Origin: Pleurocapsa sp. MO_226.B13
GTDB lineage: Bacteria; Cyanobacteriota; Cyanobacteriia; Cyanobacteriales; Xenococcaceae
Assembly (NCBI GenBank): GCA_030064795.1
Contig: JASJEI010000472.1
Span: 1-8,333, forward strand
Direction of reading: 5' to 3'
DNA: 8,333 nt
In this document: piece by piece, positions 1-5,918 of the stretch
Position numbering within the stretch: position 1 is the first letter of the stretch
Layout: the number at the start of each line of letters is the position of its first letter
Made by a program: the position numbers and the translations under genes
Notes under the pieces: generated by a model
What the model saw: only the letters and a program-made list of their open reading frames with translations
Databases searched by the model: none
Told to the model about the DNA's origin: nothing

Positions 1-12
1 CTGCGTTGCGGA

Positions 13-53
13 GGGGCTGTGGGCGGAACCTGCGTCCGCCCTTCATAAGCCCC
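13..53. repeat. Nested GC-rich stem-loop near the window edge
   Basis: GGGGCT (13-18) can pair with AGCCCC (48-53). Inside it, GGGCGGA (21-27) pairs perfectly with TCCGCCC (35-41) around a 7-base loop. The GC content is well above that of the neighbouring genes. No ORF runs through it and it does not fold as a tRNA. It is probably part of an intergenic repeat or a decayed mobile element that continues past the left edge. It could help end transcription of the leftward phosphatase gene, but no T-run supports a classical terminator. Confidence 0.4.
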
Positions 54-118
54 GTGAGGTTTCCGACCTTGTAGCCAGTGGCGTTTGAGGCACGTACGCG
101 CAAGCGTTCTCGAAGAGT

Positions 119-176
119 AACCCAACGACTATAAGGTTTTGTTGGGTTTCACGTGCTTGTTCTACCCAACCTACCA
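119..176. repeat. Cyanobacterial-type intergenic repeat with AACCCAAC/GTTGGGTT hairpin
   Basis: AACCCAAC (119-126) and GTTGGGTT (141-148) form a perfect 8-bp inverted repeat with a 14-base loop. A further ACCCAACCTACC follows at 164-175. From memory, this wording (GTTGGGTT followed a little later by ACCCAACCTAC) is common between genes in filamentous cyanobacteria. It lies downstream of the stop codon of the leftward phosphatase gene. It shows no coding content. Confidence 0.5.
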
Positions 177-226
177 AGTCGACCGTTCACTTTTGAGAAT
201 TGGTATAAGTGCCTTGTAAAAATCGA

Positions 227-1711
227 TTAAAAAATAAAAGTATGTTGAATTAAAGTATCTTTCAGTCTTTTTAATTCAACTTTTACTGTAATCTTGTTAC
301 CATCATCGGTAAAATTTAATAATCCCCATTGTCCCTTACCAGCGATCGCACCATTCTTACTGTCTACACTAGAATCGATAATATATTGTTCACCGTTATA
401 AGGGCCACCTTTAAATGAACCTTTGCTATCTAAAGATGCAGCCTGAATTACAGGAAAAGAACCACCTCCACCAGTTGCATAACTGTTAGCCGTTCCTGTT
501 TTGCCATCATCTAATGCCAGCATATGTGCATCTCCAGAAATCATCAGTAATTTGTCGATTTGATTCTCTTTGATAAAATTGGCAATTTGGGTTCTTTCTC
601 GATAATACTGACTCCAAGACTTAGTTGGCAGATCGGTTGGTGGAGCTATCCACGGTACACTATTAACCCAGATTGTCAATCCTTCTCGGTTATCTCTTTG
701 TTGTTTTTTTCCCGTGATTAACTGCTCGAATAACCATTCTCTTTGCTCGTTTCCCAGAAGAGTTCGATCTACATCACCTGGTAGAGTGAGCGGATTTTGA
801 TGAAAACGACTGTCGGTCATGATAAATCTTACTCTACCAATGATAAAAAATTGATAGATTGCACCTTTACCTTTAGTTGTGTCTAATGACTCCACCAGAG
901 GATAGCAAGGTACTCGTTCTCGATAAACTTGGCTGGCAAGATGTTTTAATGGATAATAGCCATCAGAATCGTTCGTTCCATAATCGTGATCGTCCCAAAT
1001 ATAGGCTAGGGGTATATTTTGATAGAGATTTCTCTGTCTGGCTCGATCCATTACTAAGTCGTAATTGTCTCGATAATCATCGAGATGAGCTTCTTTTAAA
1101 CCGAGAAAAGGAAGATCGTTGCGGTAATGAAGATCTCCCATGTGGATAAACAAGTCTAAATTAGAATCTCGTCCATCCTCAGTTTTGTATTGGTATTGGC
1201 GAATAATATCGAATACCTTATTATTACTGACTCCATAGCTAGCAAACTGGCTGACAGTACCACCAGCACAAGAAGAACAAGCGATCGCAAAACTATAAGG
1301 CTGTCCGACTTTCACTGTTTTGAATTGTAGTGTTCCTTTGAGGGGATATCTACGACCATCAGCAACAATGACATAGTAGTAAACAGTATCTTCAGTTAGA
1401 TCTGTGAGATTGAAAGTGGCTATGCGATCGCTTAAGGAAGTTGCTCTAGCTTTCTTTAGTTCTCGGTTAGTAAGACTGAGATCTCGACTTCGAGCATAAA
1501 AGACTTGAATGTAATTCTTACCTTCTTTAACTTGGTTGCTCAGTTTTGCCTTGATAGTTATGGAGTTATTAGTTACCGCACCCAACCAACACCAATCACA
1601 TTTGGTAGTATTAACTTTAGCAGCAGAGCTTTTGCTCGAAGCAATTGAGAAAAAAAGTAGCCCCAAAAATTCTCGGCGAGCGAATGTTTTCTGCATCATC
1701 AGTTTCTGCAT
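227..1711 (-). CDS. Tat-exported PhoD-like alkaline phosphatase family protein
   Basis: This 494-residue protein belongs to the PhoD-like metallophosphatase family, whose members hydrolyse phosphomonoesters or phosphodiesters outside the cytoplasm. The N-terminus carries a twin-arginine signal: RREFLG at 12-17, a short hydrophobic stretch to about 24, and a small-residue region SSAA near 28-31. An N-terminal Ig-like PhoD domain (about 38-132) precedes the catalytic domain (about 138-470). Visible metal-site motifs are IACSSC (143-148), HMGDLHY (190-196), WDDHDYG (239-245), Asn350 and SGDAH (392-396). These match the family order, so the enzyme looks intact. The start at 1711 keeps the whole signal; Met5 and Met6 are alternatives. 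GGAG lies rather far upstream (about 18 bases). It is transcribed away from the tetR gene, and no clear Pho box was seen. The physiological substrate, and whether it is phosphate-regulated, cannot be told from the sequence. Confidence 0.93.
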   Translation of the reverse strand: MQKLMMQKTFARREFLGLLFFSIASSKSSAAKVNTTKCDWCWLGAVTNNSITIKAKLSNQVKEGKNYIQVFYARSRDLSLTNRELKKARATSLSDRIATFNLTDLTEDTVYYYVIVADGRRYPLKGTLQFKTVKVGQPYSFAIACSSCAGGTVSQFASYGVSNNKVFDIIRQYQYKTEDGRDSNLDLFIHMGDLHYRNDLPFLGLKEAHLDDYRDNYDLVMDRARQRNLYQNIPLAYIWDDHDYGTNDSDGYYPLKHLASQVYRERVPCYPLVESLDTTKGKGAIYQFFIIGRVRFIMTDSRFHQNPLTLPGDVDRTLLGNEQREWLFEQLITGKKQQRDNREGLTIWVNSVPWIAPPTDLPTKSWSQYYRERTQIANFIKENQIDKLLMISGDAHMLALDDGKTGTANSYATGGGGSFPVIQAASLDSKGSFKGGPYNGEQYIIDSSVDSKNGAIAGKGQWGLLNFTDDGNKITVKVELKRLKDTLIQHTFIF

Positions 1712-1810
1712 CGCAATTGTCTCTAAATTTTCTCCAGATCGAATAGGCGTAATTTACTGCTAAATCTTGAAATTGCTTGACAATTTAATTGTAAGTAGAA
1801 ACCTATTTTT

Positions 1811-1863
1811 GGTGGGCATTAACACCTTAATCTTCAAGTTTGATACATTTTGCAATGCCCACC
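1811..1863. repeat. Inverted repeat GGTGGGCATT...AATGCCCACC
   Basis: Perfect 10-bp arms at 1811-1820 and 1854-1863 enclose a 33-base AT-rich centre. This resembles the GTGGGCATTGCCCACC-type dispersed repeats of cyanobacteria and may be a small decayed palindromic element. It lies between the start of the leftward phosphatase gene and the stop of the leftward tetR gene, so the RNA hairpin could also limit read-through from tetR. Confidence 0.5.
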
Positions 1864-1925
1864 CTACATTCTACATTCAAATCGATTGAGCGATCGCCTG
1901 TAAAAGTGAAAAAATCAGACTAGAA

Positions 1926-2534
1926 TTAGATTAATCCTTTCATTACCACATCGACTAACTCATCGACAAACTTCTCAGTTAAAGGTTGATGTTTGAGTAA
2001 CAAGCGATAAAATAGCGGACTATACAAAGCATCGATCGCCACTTCAACATCTACATTCGATCTTAATTCTCCTCGCTCTACCCCTCTTTGAAATATTTTT
2101 TTCGCATCTTTTCTTCTCGGAATCAGCCAATTTTCTCGAAAGGCTGAGATTAATTCTTCCTCTGCTTGTCCGCAACCAATTACGCTCGCCAAGACTTCTC
2201 CTCTGGGACTTTTCATCAATTTTACTATCTTTTGCATTTGCTCCCTAAAATCATCTTGAGCCGAACCAGTATCGGGAAAAGCTAGTTCTGGGTTGACGGC
2301 TTCTAGAAAAGCATCCATTGCTAATGCAGATTTAGTTTTCCAACGCCGATAGATCGTCGGTTTGCCTACTCCCGATCTTGCTGCTACTCCTTCAATAGTT
2401 AGATCCATAAATCCGACTTCGTTCAGCATTTCATAGGCTGCTTTGAGTATTTTGGCTCTGGTTTCAGGCGATCGTGGTCTGCCTCTTCCAGATTTGGCAA
2501 CGGTTTGAGACTTTTTAGTTTTAGAGGTTGACAT
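1926..2534 (-). CDS. TetR/AcrR-family transcriptional repressor
   Basis: This 202-residue regulator has a basic N-terminal tail (RGRPRSPETRAKIL, 17-30), then a TetR-type helix-turn-helix at about 44-68 with the signature GVGKPTIYRRW (55-65). Residues from about 95 on form the ligand-binding and dimerisation domain, most like the TetR C-terminal type found in many AcrR-like regulators. The length is normal and no residues seem missing. Such proteins bind a palindrome as dimers and release it when a small molecule binds. The gene is divergent from the small membrane protein gene at 2606. An inverted repeat (TTACG-TGC-CGTAA) lies between them, and a related sequence precedes the aldo/keto reductase, so it probably represses itself and the rightward cluster (inference). 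The ATG at 2534 has no strong ribosome binding site, but the protein start fits the family. Confidence 0.93.
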   Translation of the reverse strand: MSTSKTKKSQTVAKSGRGRPRSPETRAKILKAAYEMLNEVGFMDLTIEGVAARSGVGKPTIYRRWKTKSALAMDAFLEAVNPELAFPDTGSAQDDFREQMQKIVKLMKSPRGEVLASVIGCGQAEEELISAFRENWLIPRRKDAKKIFQRGVERGELRSNVDVEVAIDALYSPLFYRLLLKHQPLTEKFVDELVDVVMKGLI

Positions 2535-2559
2535 AATCGTTTCGTTTTCGCTATATTAA

Positions 2560-2572
2560 TTACGTGCCGTAA
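2560..2572. promoter_or_regulatory. Candidate TetR operator in the divergent promoter region
   Basis: TTACG and CGTAA form a perfect 5-bp inverted repeat around a TGC spacer, centred between the tetR start (2534) and the membrane-protein start (2606). On the minus strand it lies just upstream of a possible tetR -10 box (TAATAT). On the plus strand it lies near where a -35 would sit for a TATTAT box at 2585-2590. This is the usual placement for a TetR-family operator controlling both directions. Binding is inferred. Confidence 0.45.
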
Positions 2573-2605
2573 AGTTAATAAATTTATTATTTTCAATTAT
2601 GACAC

Positions 2606-2869
2606 ATGACTACCTATCGTCAAACTAACTCTCTAAAGAAATTGCCTTCAGTTAATAAACGTCCTCAGCGTTATAAATTATTTCTGCTAACCTGGCTGGC
2701 AATTTATCCTCTAATTACGATTATTCTGCATTTTTTCGGTAGATATCTCAGTTTGTTACCCCTACCCATCCGTACTCTTGTTTTAACAGGTATTTTGGTT
2801 TATCTGATGACTTATTGGGTAATGCCGATGTTAATGAAATTATTTCGTAACTGGTTAAATCTCAATTAA
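2606..2869 (+). CDS. Small two-helix membrane protein resembling the C-terminal anchor of ABM-domain membrane proteins
   Basis: This 87-residue protein has a polar, basic N-terminus (1-24) and two hydrophobic helices, about 25-45 (starting LFLLTWLAIYPLI) and 54-77 (with LVLTGILVYLMTYWVMP), separated by a turn with the pattern LPLPIRT (51-57). It ends in a basic amphipathic tail (KLFRNWL). The pattern RYK-x(4)-TWLAIYPL...LPLPIRTLVLT...MTYWVMP is familiar from the membrane-anchoring C-terminus of larger antibiotic-biosynthesis-monooxygenase-domain proteins. Here that part stands alone, while a soluble exported protein with two ABM-like domains is encoded about 1.1 kb downstream. It is the first gene reading rightward from the divergent tetR promoter. 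ATG 2606 is the only start that keeps the frame; an ATG at 2599 is out of frame. Inner-membrane location is likely and the exact role is unknown. Confidence 0.75.
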   Translation: MTTYRQTNSLKKLPSVNKRPQRYKLFLLTWLAIYPLITIILHFFGRYLSLLPLPIRTLVLTGILVYLMTYWVMPMLMKLFRNWLNLN

Positions 2870-2892
2870 TCTGTAATTTTGTAAATAGAACC

Positions 2893-3039
2893 ATGAAAAA
2901 TTCTCCCTCAACATTTACCGAAGCAGCACTATTAGTCTTGTTTTTAATCGGTATTCAATATTCTGATTTTGGCAGACAGGAAACCAACTTAGTTGAAGAT
3001 AATAATGGTAACTTAATTGAATTTTCTCGCTCGATTTGA
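2893..3039 (+). CDS. Possible 48-residue small membrane-associated protein
   Basis: An open frame begins with ATG at 2893, 23 bases after the preceding stop, and ends with TGA at 3037-3039. The 48-residue product begins MKNSPSTFTEAA, has one moderately hydrophobic helix (about 10-25, with ALLVLFLIGIQ), and ends in an acidic, Asn-rich tail. I do not recognise a family. The tight spacing, same strand and hydrophobic segment support a real small gene co-transcribed with its neighbour. The lack of a clear ribosome binding site and the short length argue for caution. It may be a decayed coding remnant in the gap before the aldo/keto reductase. Confidence 0.4.
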   Translation: MKNSPSTFTEAALLVLFLIGIQYSDFGRQETNLVEDNNGNLIEFSRSI

Positions 3040-3065
3040 ACTCACCTTTTTTTGGATAAATATTT

Positions 3066-3080
3066 TACTATACGTATCGT
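3066..3080. promoter_or_regulatory. Candidate operator/-10 region before the aldo/keto reductase operon
   Basis: The 8-bp palindrome ATACGTAT (3070-3077) continues into CGT, giving TACGTATCGT at 3071-3080. This matches 8 of 10 bases of TACGTGCCGT at 2561-2570 in the tetR divergent region, on the same strand. A weak -10-like TACTAT (3066-3071) overlaps its left edge, and the ATG follows at 3097. The overlap of a possible promoter with a sequence like the tetR operator suggests shared repression; this is inferred. Confidence 0.4.
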
Positions 3081-3096
3081 TTAATTATTTAAGACC

Positions 3097-3981
3097 ATGA
3101 ACAACACAACATCAGTATCTCAAACTTTTACTATTGGTGGAGATTTAGAAGTTAACCGCCTCGGCTATGGTGCAATGCGCCTATCAGGACAACCAGGTAA
3201 TTTTGGTCCTTATCCCGACTGGGAGGGCGGAAAACAGCTTTTACGTCGTGCAGTCGAACTGGGAGTAAACTTTATCGATACCGCCGAAGCCTACGGTGCG
3301 GGATTTAACGAGGAATTAATTGCCGATGCTTTGTCTCCCTATCCCAAAAATTTAGTCATTGCCACCAAAGGAGGCATTAACAAACCCGCACCCGATAAAA
3401 TACTAGCGGATGCTTCCCCAGAATTTCTAAGAAGCGGTGTCGAAGGCAGTTTAAAACGACTCAAATTAGATCGAATTGACCTCTATCAATTACACCGTCC
3501 CGATCCTAAAGTTCCTTTTACCGAATCTATCGGTGCCTTAAAAGAATTAAGGGATGAAGGTAAAATCCGCCATCTGGGTTTATCTAACGTAACTGTAGAA
3601 CAGATTGAGGAAGCACGTCAGATCGTACCAATTGTCTCGGTGCAGAATAAATATAGTCTGAGCAACAGAACTCACCAAAACGTTTTAGACTACTGTATTG
3701 CCAATAATATCGCTTTTATTCCTCATGGTTCATTAGGCGCACATCCCCTAAGACGTGGCGCACCTTTAGCCAATGACGAAGGAATACTTGCAGAAATTGC
3801 TCAGAAAAAAGGAATTAAACCCAATCAAATCGCTTTAGCTTGGTTATTGCACTACGCGCCGAATATTCTTCTGATTCCTGGTACGACAACTATTTCTCAT
3901 GTAGAAGAAAACATCGCTGCTAGTTCGATTCAGCTTACTACTGAGGAAATGAACTTATTGGATCGAGTAGCAACAGTTTGA
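3097..3981 (+). CDS. Aldo/keto reductase (YdbC-like)
   Basis: This 294-residue (beta/alpha)8-barrel oxidoreductase would reduce aldehydes or ketones with NAD(P)H in the cytoplasm. The family's catalytic tetrad is complete: Asp61 and Tyr66 in FIDTAEAYG (59-67), Lys91 in ATKGG (89-93), and His133 in LYQLHRPDP (129-137). The cofactor end is also present, with IPGTTTISHVEENIAAS near the C-terminus. The N-terminal RLGYGAMRLSG (21-31) and the middle GLSNVTVEQIEEAR stretch recall E. coli YdbC (pyridoxal reductase-like AKR), but the substrate cannot be inferred from that. One oddity is IPHGSLGAHPL where many relatives have a Trp or Phe before the small-residue turn. ATG 3097 has only a weak AAG upstream. 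It opens the five-gene rightward series, with 34 bases to the next gene, and is preceded by a candidate operator. Confidence 0.94.
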   Translation: MNNTTSVSQTFTIGGDLEVNRLGYGAMRLSGQPGNFGPYPDWEGGKQLLRRAVELGVNFIDTAEAYGAGFNEELIADALSPYPKNLVIATKGGINKPAPDKILADASPEFLRSGVEGSLKRLKLDRIDLYQLHRPDPKVPFTESIGALKELRDEGKIRHLGLSNVTVEQIEEARQIVPIVSVQNKYSLSNRTHQNVLDYCIANNIAFIPHGSLGAHPLRRGAPLANDEGILAEIAQKKGIKPNQIALAWLLHYAPNILLIPGTTTISHVEENIAASSIQLTTEEMNLLDRVATV

Positions 3982-4015
3982 TTTATTTTAAACATTTTTG
4001 TTGTAGGAGTTAATC

Positions 4016-4891
4016 ATGAATTACAGATTTTCAAAAGTGTTGGCATTATCCCTAATATCTAGTGCCTTACTATCAAATTTTACTAATTTGCCGATGTTAA
4101 ATTTATCGAATTCTTCATTAGCCCAAACAGCTAACTTTCAACAGAATCAAGAAGATACAATGCAACGTCCTAACGCACTCAGCTATCAAGGCGATTATAT
4201 TACCGTGCGATCGCATTTTGTAGTTAATCCAGAACAGATAGATGAATTTATCGAGCTAACAGCAGAAGTAGCAGCTTTTACTAACGGTAAAGATAGTCCT
4301 GTTTTATATCGGTTTTTTCAAAATGTCGAACAACCCAATCAATTTGTTCTGATTGAGGAATGGTCAGATCGAAATGCATTGCAACAACAAAGAAATACTA
4401 CTCACGGACAAGCATTTCAAAATAAGCTCTCTGAATTTATTACAGAACCAGTACAAGTAAGATTATATCAACCTGCAACAGAACCCGCGCCTGGAGATGA
4501 AGAAGTAAATAGAGCTTTAGTTGAAGCACAGCCTGGTGCAACACCAACTATTTCCACAACTCGCGATAGATTAGCACAATATGATATGGTTGAAGCACCA
4601 TTTGTACTTTTAGTAGATATTCCAGTAACAGAAGGTGGCGCAGCTACCATGAAAGATACGGCTGTAAGAGTTCAAGACGCAACATTGGAAGAACCTGGAA
4701 GTATTCGTTACGGCTATTTTCAAGATGCCGAACAACCAACATCATTTTTACTATTTGAATGGTGGCGTAATTTTGATGACATGGCGTACCACGTAGAATT
4801 ACCTCATTTTCAAGAACTAATGAAAGCTTTTGGTGCAGTTGGTGGTGATGGTCGTACTGTAGCAATTTATCGCCCTTTACCTTTACCTTAA
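4016..4891 (+). CDS. Secreted protein with two antibiotic biosynthesis monooxygenase (ABM)-like domains
   Basis: This 291-residue protein starts with a Sec-type signal: basic MNYRFSK, a hydrophobic core 8-20, and a likely cut after SSLA (33-36). An ABM-like dimeric alpha+beta barrel domain follows at about 60-152, then a linker and a second at about 193-288. The two domains are recognisable repeats: YRFFQNVEQPNQFVLIEEW (98-116) parallels YGYFQDAEQPTSFLLFEWW (232-250), and both are followed by His residues (His130; His259 and His264). ABM-fold proteins include cofactor-free quinone-forming monooxygenases, but many members have unknown activity or lack it. Export to the periplasm is unusual for the fold. 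AGGAG (4005-4009) lies 6 bases before the ATG, firmly fixing this start; Met49 would give a signal-less form. It sits between the aldo/keto reductase and VOC genes, so it likely handles the same small molecule outside the membrane (inference). Confidence 0.8.
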   Translation: MNYRFSKVLALSLISSALLSNFTNLPMLNLSNSSLAQTANFQQNQEDTMQRPNALSYQGDYITVRSHFVVNPEQIDEFIELTAEVAAFTNGKDSPVLYRFFQNVEQPNQFVLIEEWSDRNALQQQRNTTHGQAFQNKLSEFITEPVQVRLYQPATEPAPGDEEVNRALVEAQPGATPTISTTRDRLAQYDMVEAPFVLLVDIPVTEGGAATMKDTAVRVQDATLEEPGSIRYGYFQDAEQPTSFLLFEWWRNFDDMAYHVELPHFQELMKAFGAVGGDGRTVAIYRPLPLP

Positions 4892-4929
4892 AGACCAATT
4901 GAAAATTCTATTGAGATGAGGAGAAAAAT

Positions 4930-5364
4930 ATGAGTAGTGCTTTTGACTATATGAGTTTTGACCACGTGATGATTTGCGTACCAAATTATGCAGAAACCCT
5001 TGAGTGGTATCGAGACAAATTGGATGCCACCATTGAAAGAGAATGGACGGTAGATGAATTACCAGATTTAAAATTAGCCTATCTCAACATTCATGGGTTT
5101 CGCCTCGAAGTAGTTGGCAGCACCAAAGCAGAAACAGGAATGCCTACCGCTTCAGATTTCGGCGAATCTTTACGTACTACTGGCATTGGACATTTTTGTT
5201 TTCGAGTAGATGATGTGGATGCAGCTTTGACAGAAATGAATAATCGTGGTGTTCCTACTTTTGTAGATGCTGCCGATTATCCCAACGTCGGGCGCAGAGT
5301 AGGTTTTGTTAAAGATAATAATGGCAATATTATCGAGTTTGCAGGAACACTGAAAGAAAAATAA
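4930..5364 (+). CDS. VOC (glyoxalase/bleomycin resistance/dioxygenase) superfamily protein
   Basis: This 144-residue single-domain protein consists of two beta-alpha-beta-beta-beta modules (about 9-63 and 85-139). All four classical metal-ligand positions appear filled: His12 (FDHVMI), Glu60 (RLEVVG), His88 (GIGHFCFRV) and Glu136 (NIIEFAG). It is therefore probably a metal-dependent enzyme rather than a purely binding member. Such proteins include glyoxalases, epimerases, extradiol dioxygenases and resistance proteins, and the exact reaction cannot be chosen. A strong AGGAG (4919-4923) lies 6 bases before the ATG; Met8 is a less likely start. The gene follows the ABM gene after 38 bases, consistent with one transcript, and is cytoplasmic (no signal peptide). 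Confidence 0.88.
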   Translation: MSSAFDYMSFDHVMICVPNYAETLEWYRDKLDATIEREWTVDELPDLKLAYLNIHGFRLEVVGSTKAETGMPTASDFGESLRTTGIGHFCFRVDDVDAALTEMNNRGVPTFVDAADYPNVGRRVGFVKDNNGNIIEFAGTLKEK

Positions 5365-5429
5365 ATCTTAATTCTTTCTCAAAGTATTCACTCAAGTAGC
5401 TTACTAAAGAATTCGTATTTATAAAAAAC

Positions 5430-5867
5430 ATGAACACAACAATACAATCTCAATTAGCCACAGACAAAACTACGATTCAACAACTAACCGAACAATGGAG
5501 AGACATCTGGAGTCCGAAAGATGAACCCTTTACAGGAAAAGGTTTTGAAAACATCTTTGCTACGGGTGAAAACGAAATTTTAGTTTTTGACAATATTGAT
5601 AATGGTGTAGTAGTACTGCACAGTCTCAAAGAATATCTCGATACCTGGATTCGGTTTATGCAGAACTTTAGCTACTGGGAAATTGAGTTAGAAGACAATT
5701 TAAACATATCAGTAGATGGGGATTTAGCAGTTACTACTTTTTCCTGGATTGGTGGCGGAAAAACCAAAGATGGACGGAAAGTAAAAGCCAGACAGTATGG
5801 TACTCATACTTGGAAACGTCTTAACAACGAATGGCGGTTAGTACACGAACATTTAACGGCTGGTTAA
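5430..5867 (+). CDS. SnoaL-like / NTF2-fold (DUF4440-type) protein
   Basis: This 145-residue protein has the cone-shaped NTF2/SnoaL pattern: an N-terminal helix (about 12-28), a central helix pair around HSLKEYLDTWIRFM (64-77), and a curved sheet ending in TWKRLNNEWRLVHEHLT (127-143), where WRLVHEH is the familiar closing strand. Members are polyketide cyclases, isomerases, or binding proteins of unknown function. No catalytic residue can be assigned with confidence. It is cytoplasmic. The ATG has no clear ribosome binding site, and the gap to the VOC gene is 65 bases, the longest within the series. The first 108 bases are almost repeated at 6980-7087 (7 differences by eye), starting exactly at the ATG, so a second copy or close relative once stood downstream of the quinone reductase. 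Confidence 0.85.
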   Translation: MNTTIQSQLATDKTTIQQLTEQWRDIWSPKDEPFTGKGFENIFATGENEILVFDNIDNGVVVLHSLKEYLDTWIRFMQNFSYWEIELEDNLNISVDGDLAVTTFSWIGGGKTKDGRKVKARQYGTHTWKRLNNEWRLVHEHLTAG

Positions 5868-5918
5868 ATGCCAGACAATTCCTAGATCTATGACATATTT
5901 TCAACTGAGGTTAAATTG

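Noticed and set aside
1..110. GC-rich left edge as a tRNA or other structured RNA gene
   Set aside because: No cloverleaf arms, anticodon loop or T-loop sequence could be placed. The nested hairpin alone does not identify an RNA family.
877..1149. 90-codon plus-strand frame
   Set aside because: It lies wholly inside the well-supported phosphatase gene on the other strand, covers its metal-site motifs in antisense, and has no recognisable protein features.
1780..1792. Palindrome ACAATT-T-AATTGT overlapping TTGACA (1777-1782) upstream of the phosphatase gene
   Set aside because: A simple AT-rich palindrome without a partner site or a well-spaced -10 box. No Pho-box direct repeat was found, so it was not called as an operator.
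4468..4898. Two minus-strand frames (60 and 84 codons)
   Set aside because: Both are antisense to the second half of the double-ABM gene, with no start signals or recognisable motifs.
5370..5413. AATTCTTT...AAAGAATT inverted repeat between the VOC and SnoaL genes
   Set aside because: Arms are short and AT-rich with a 28-base loop and no T-run, so it is too weak to call a terminator or an internal promoter element.
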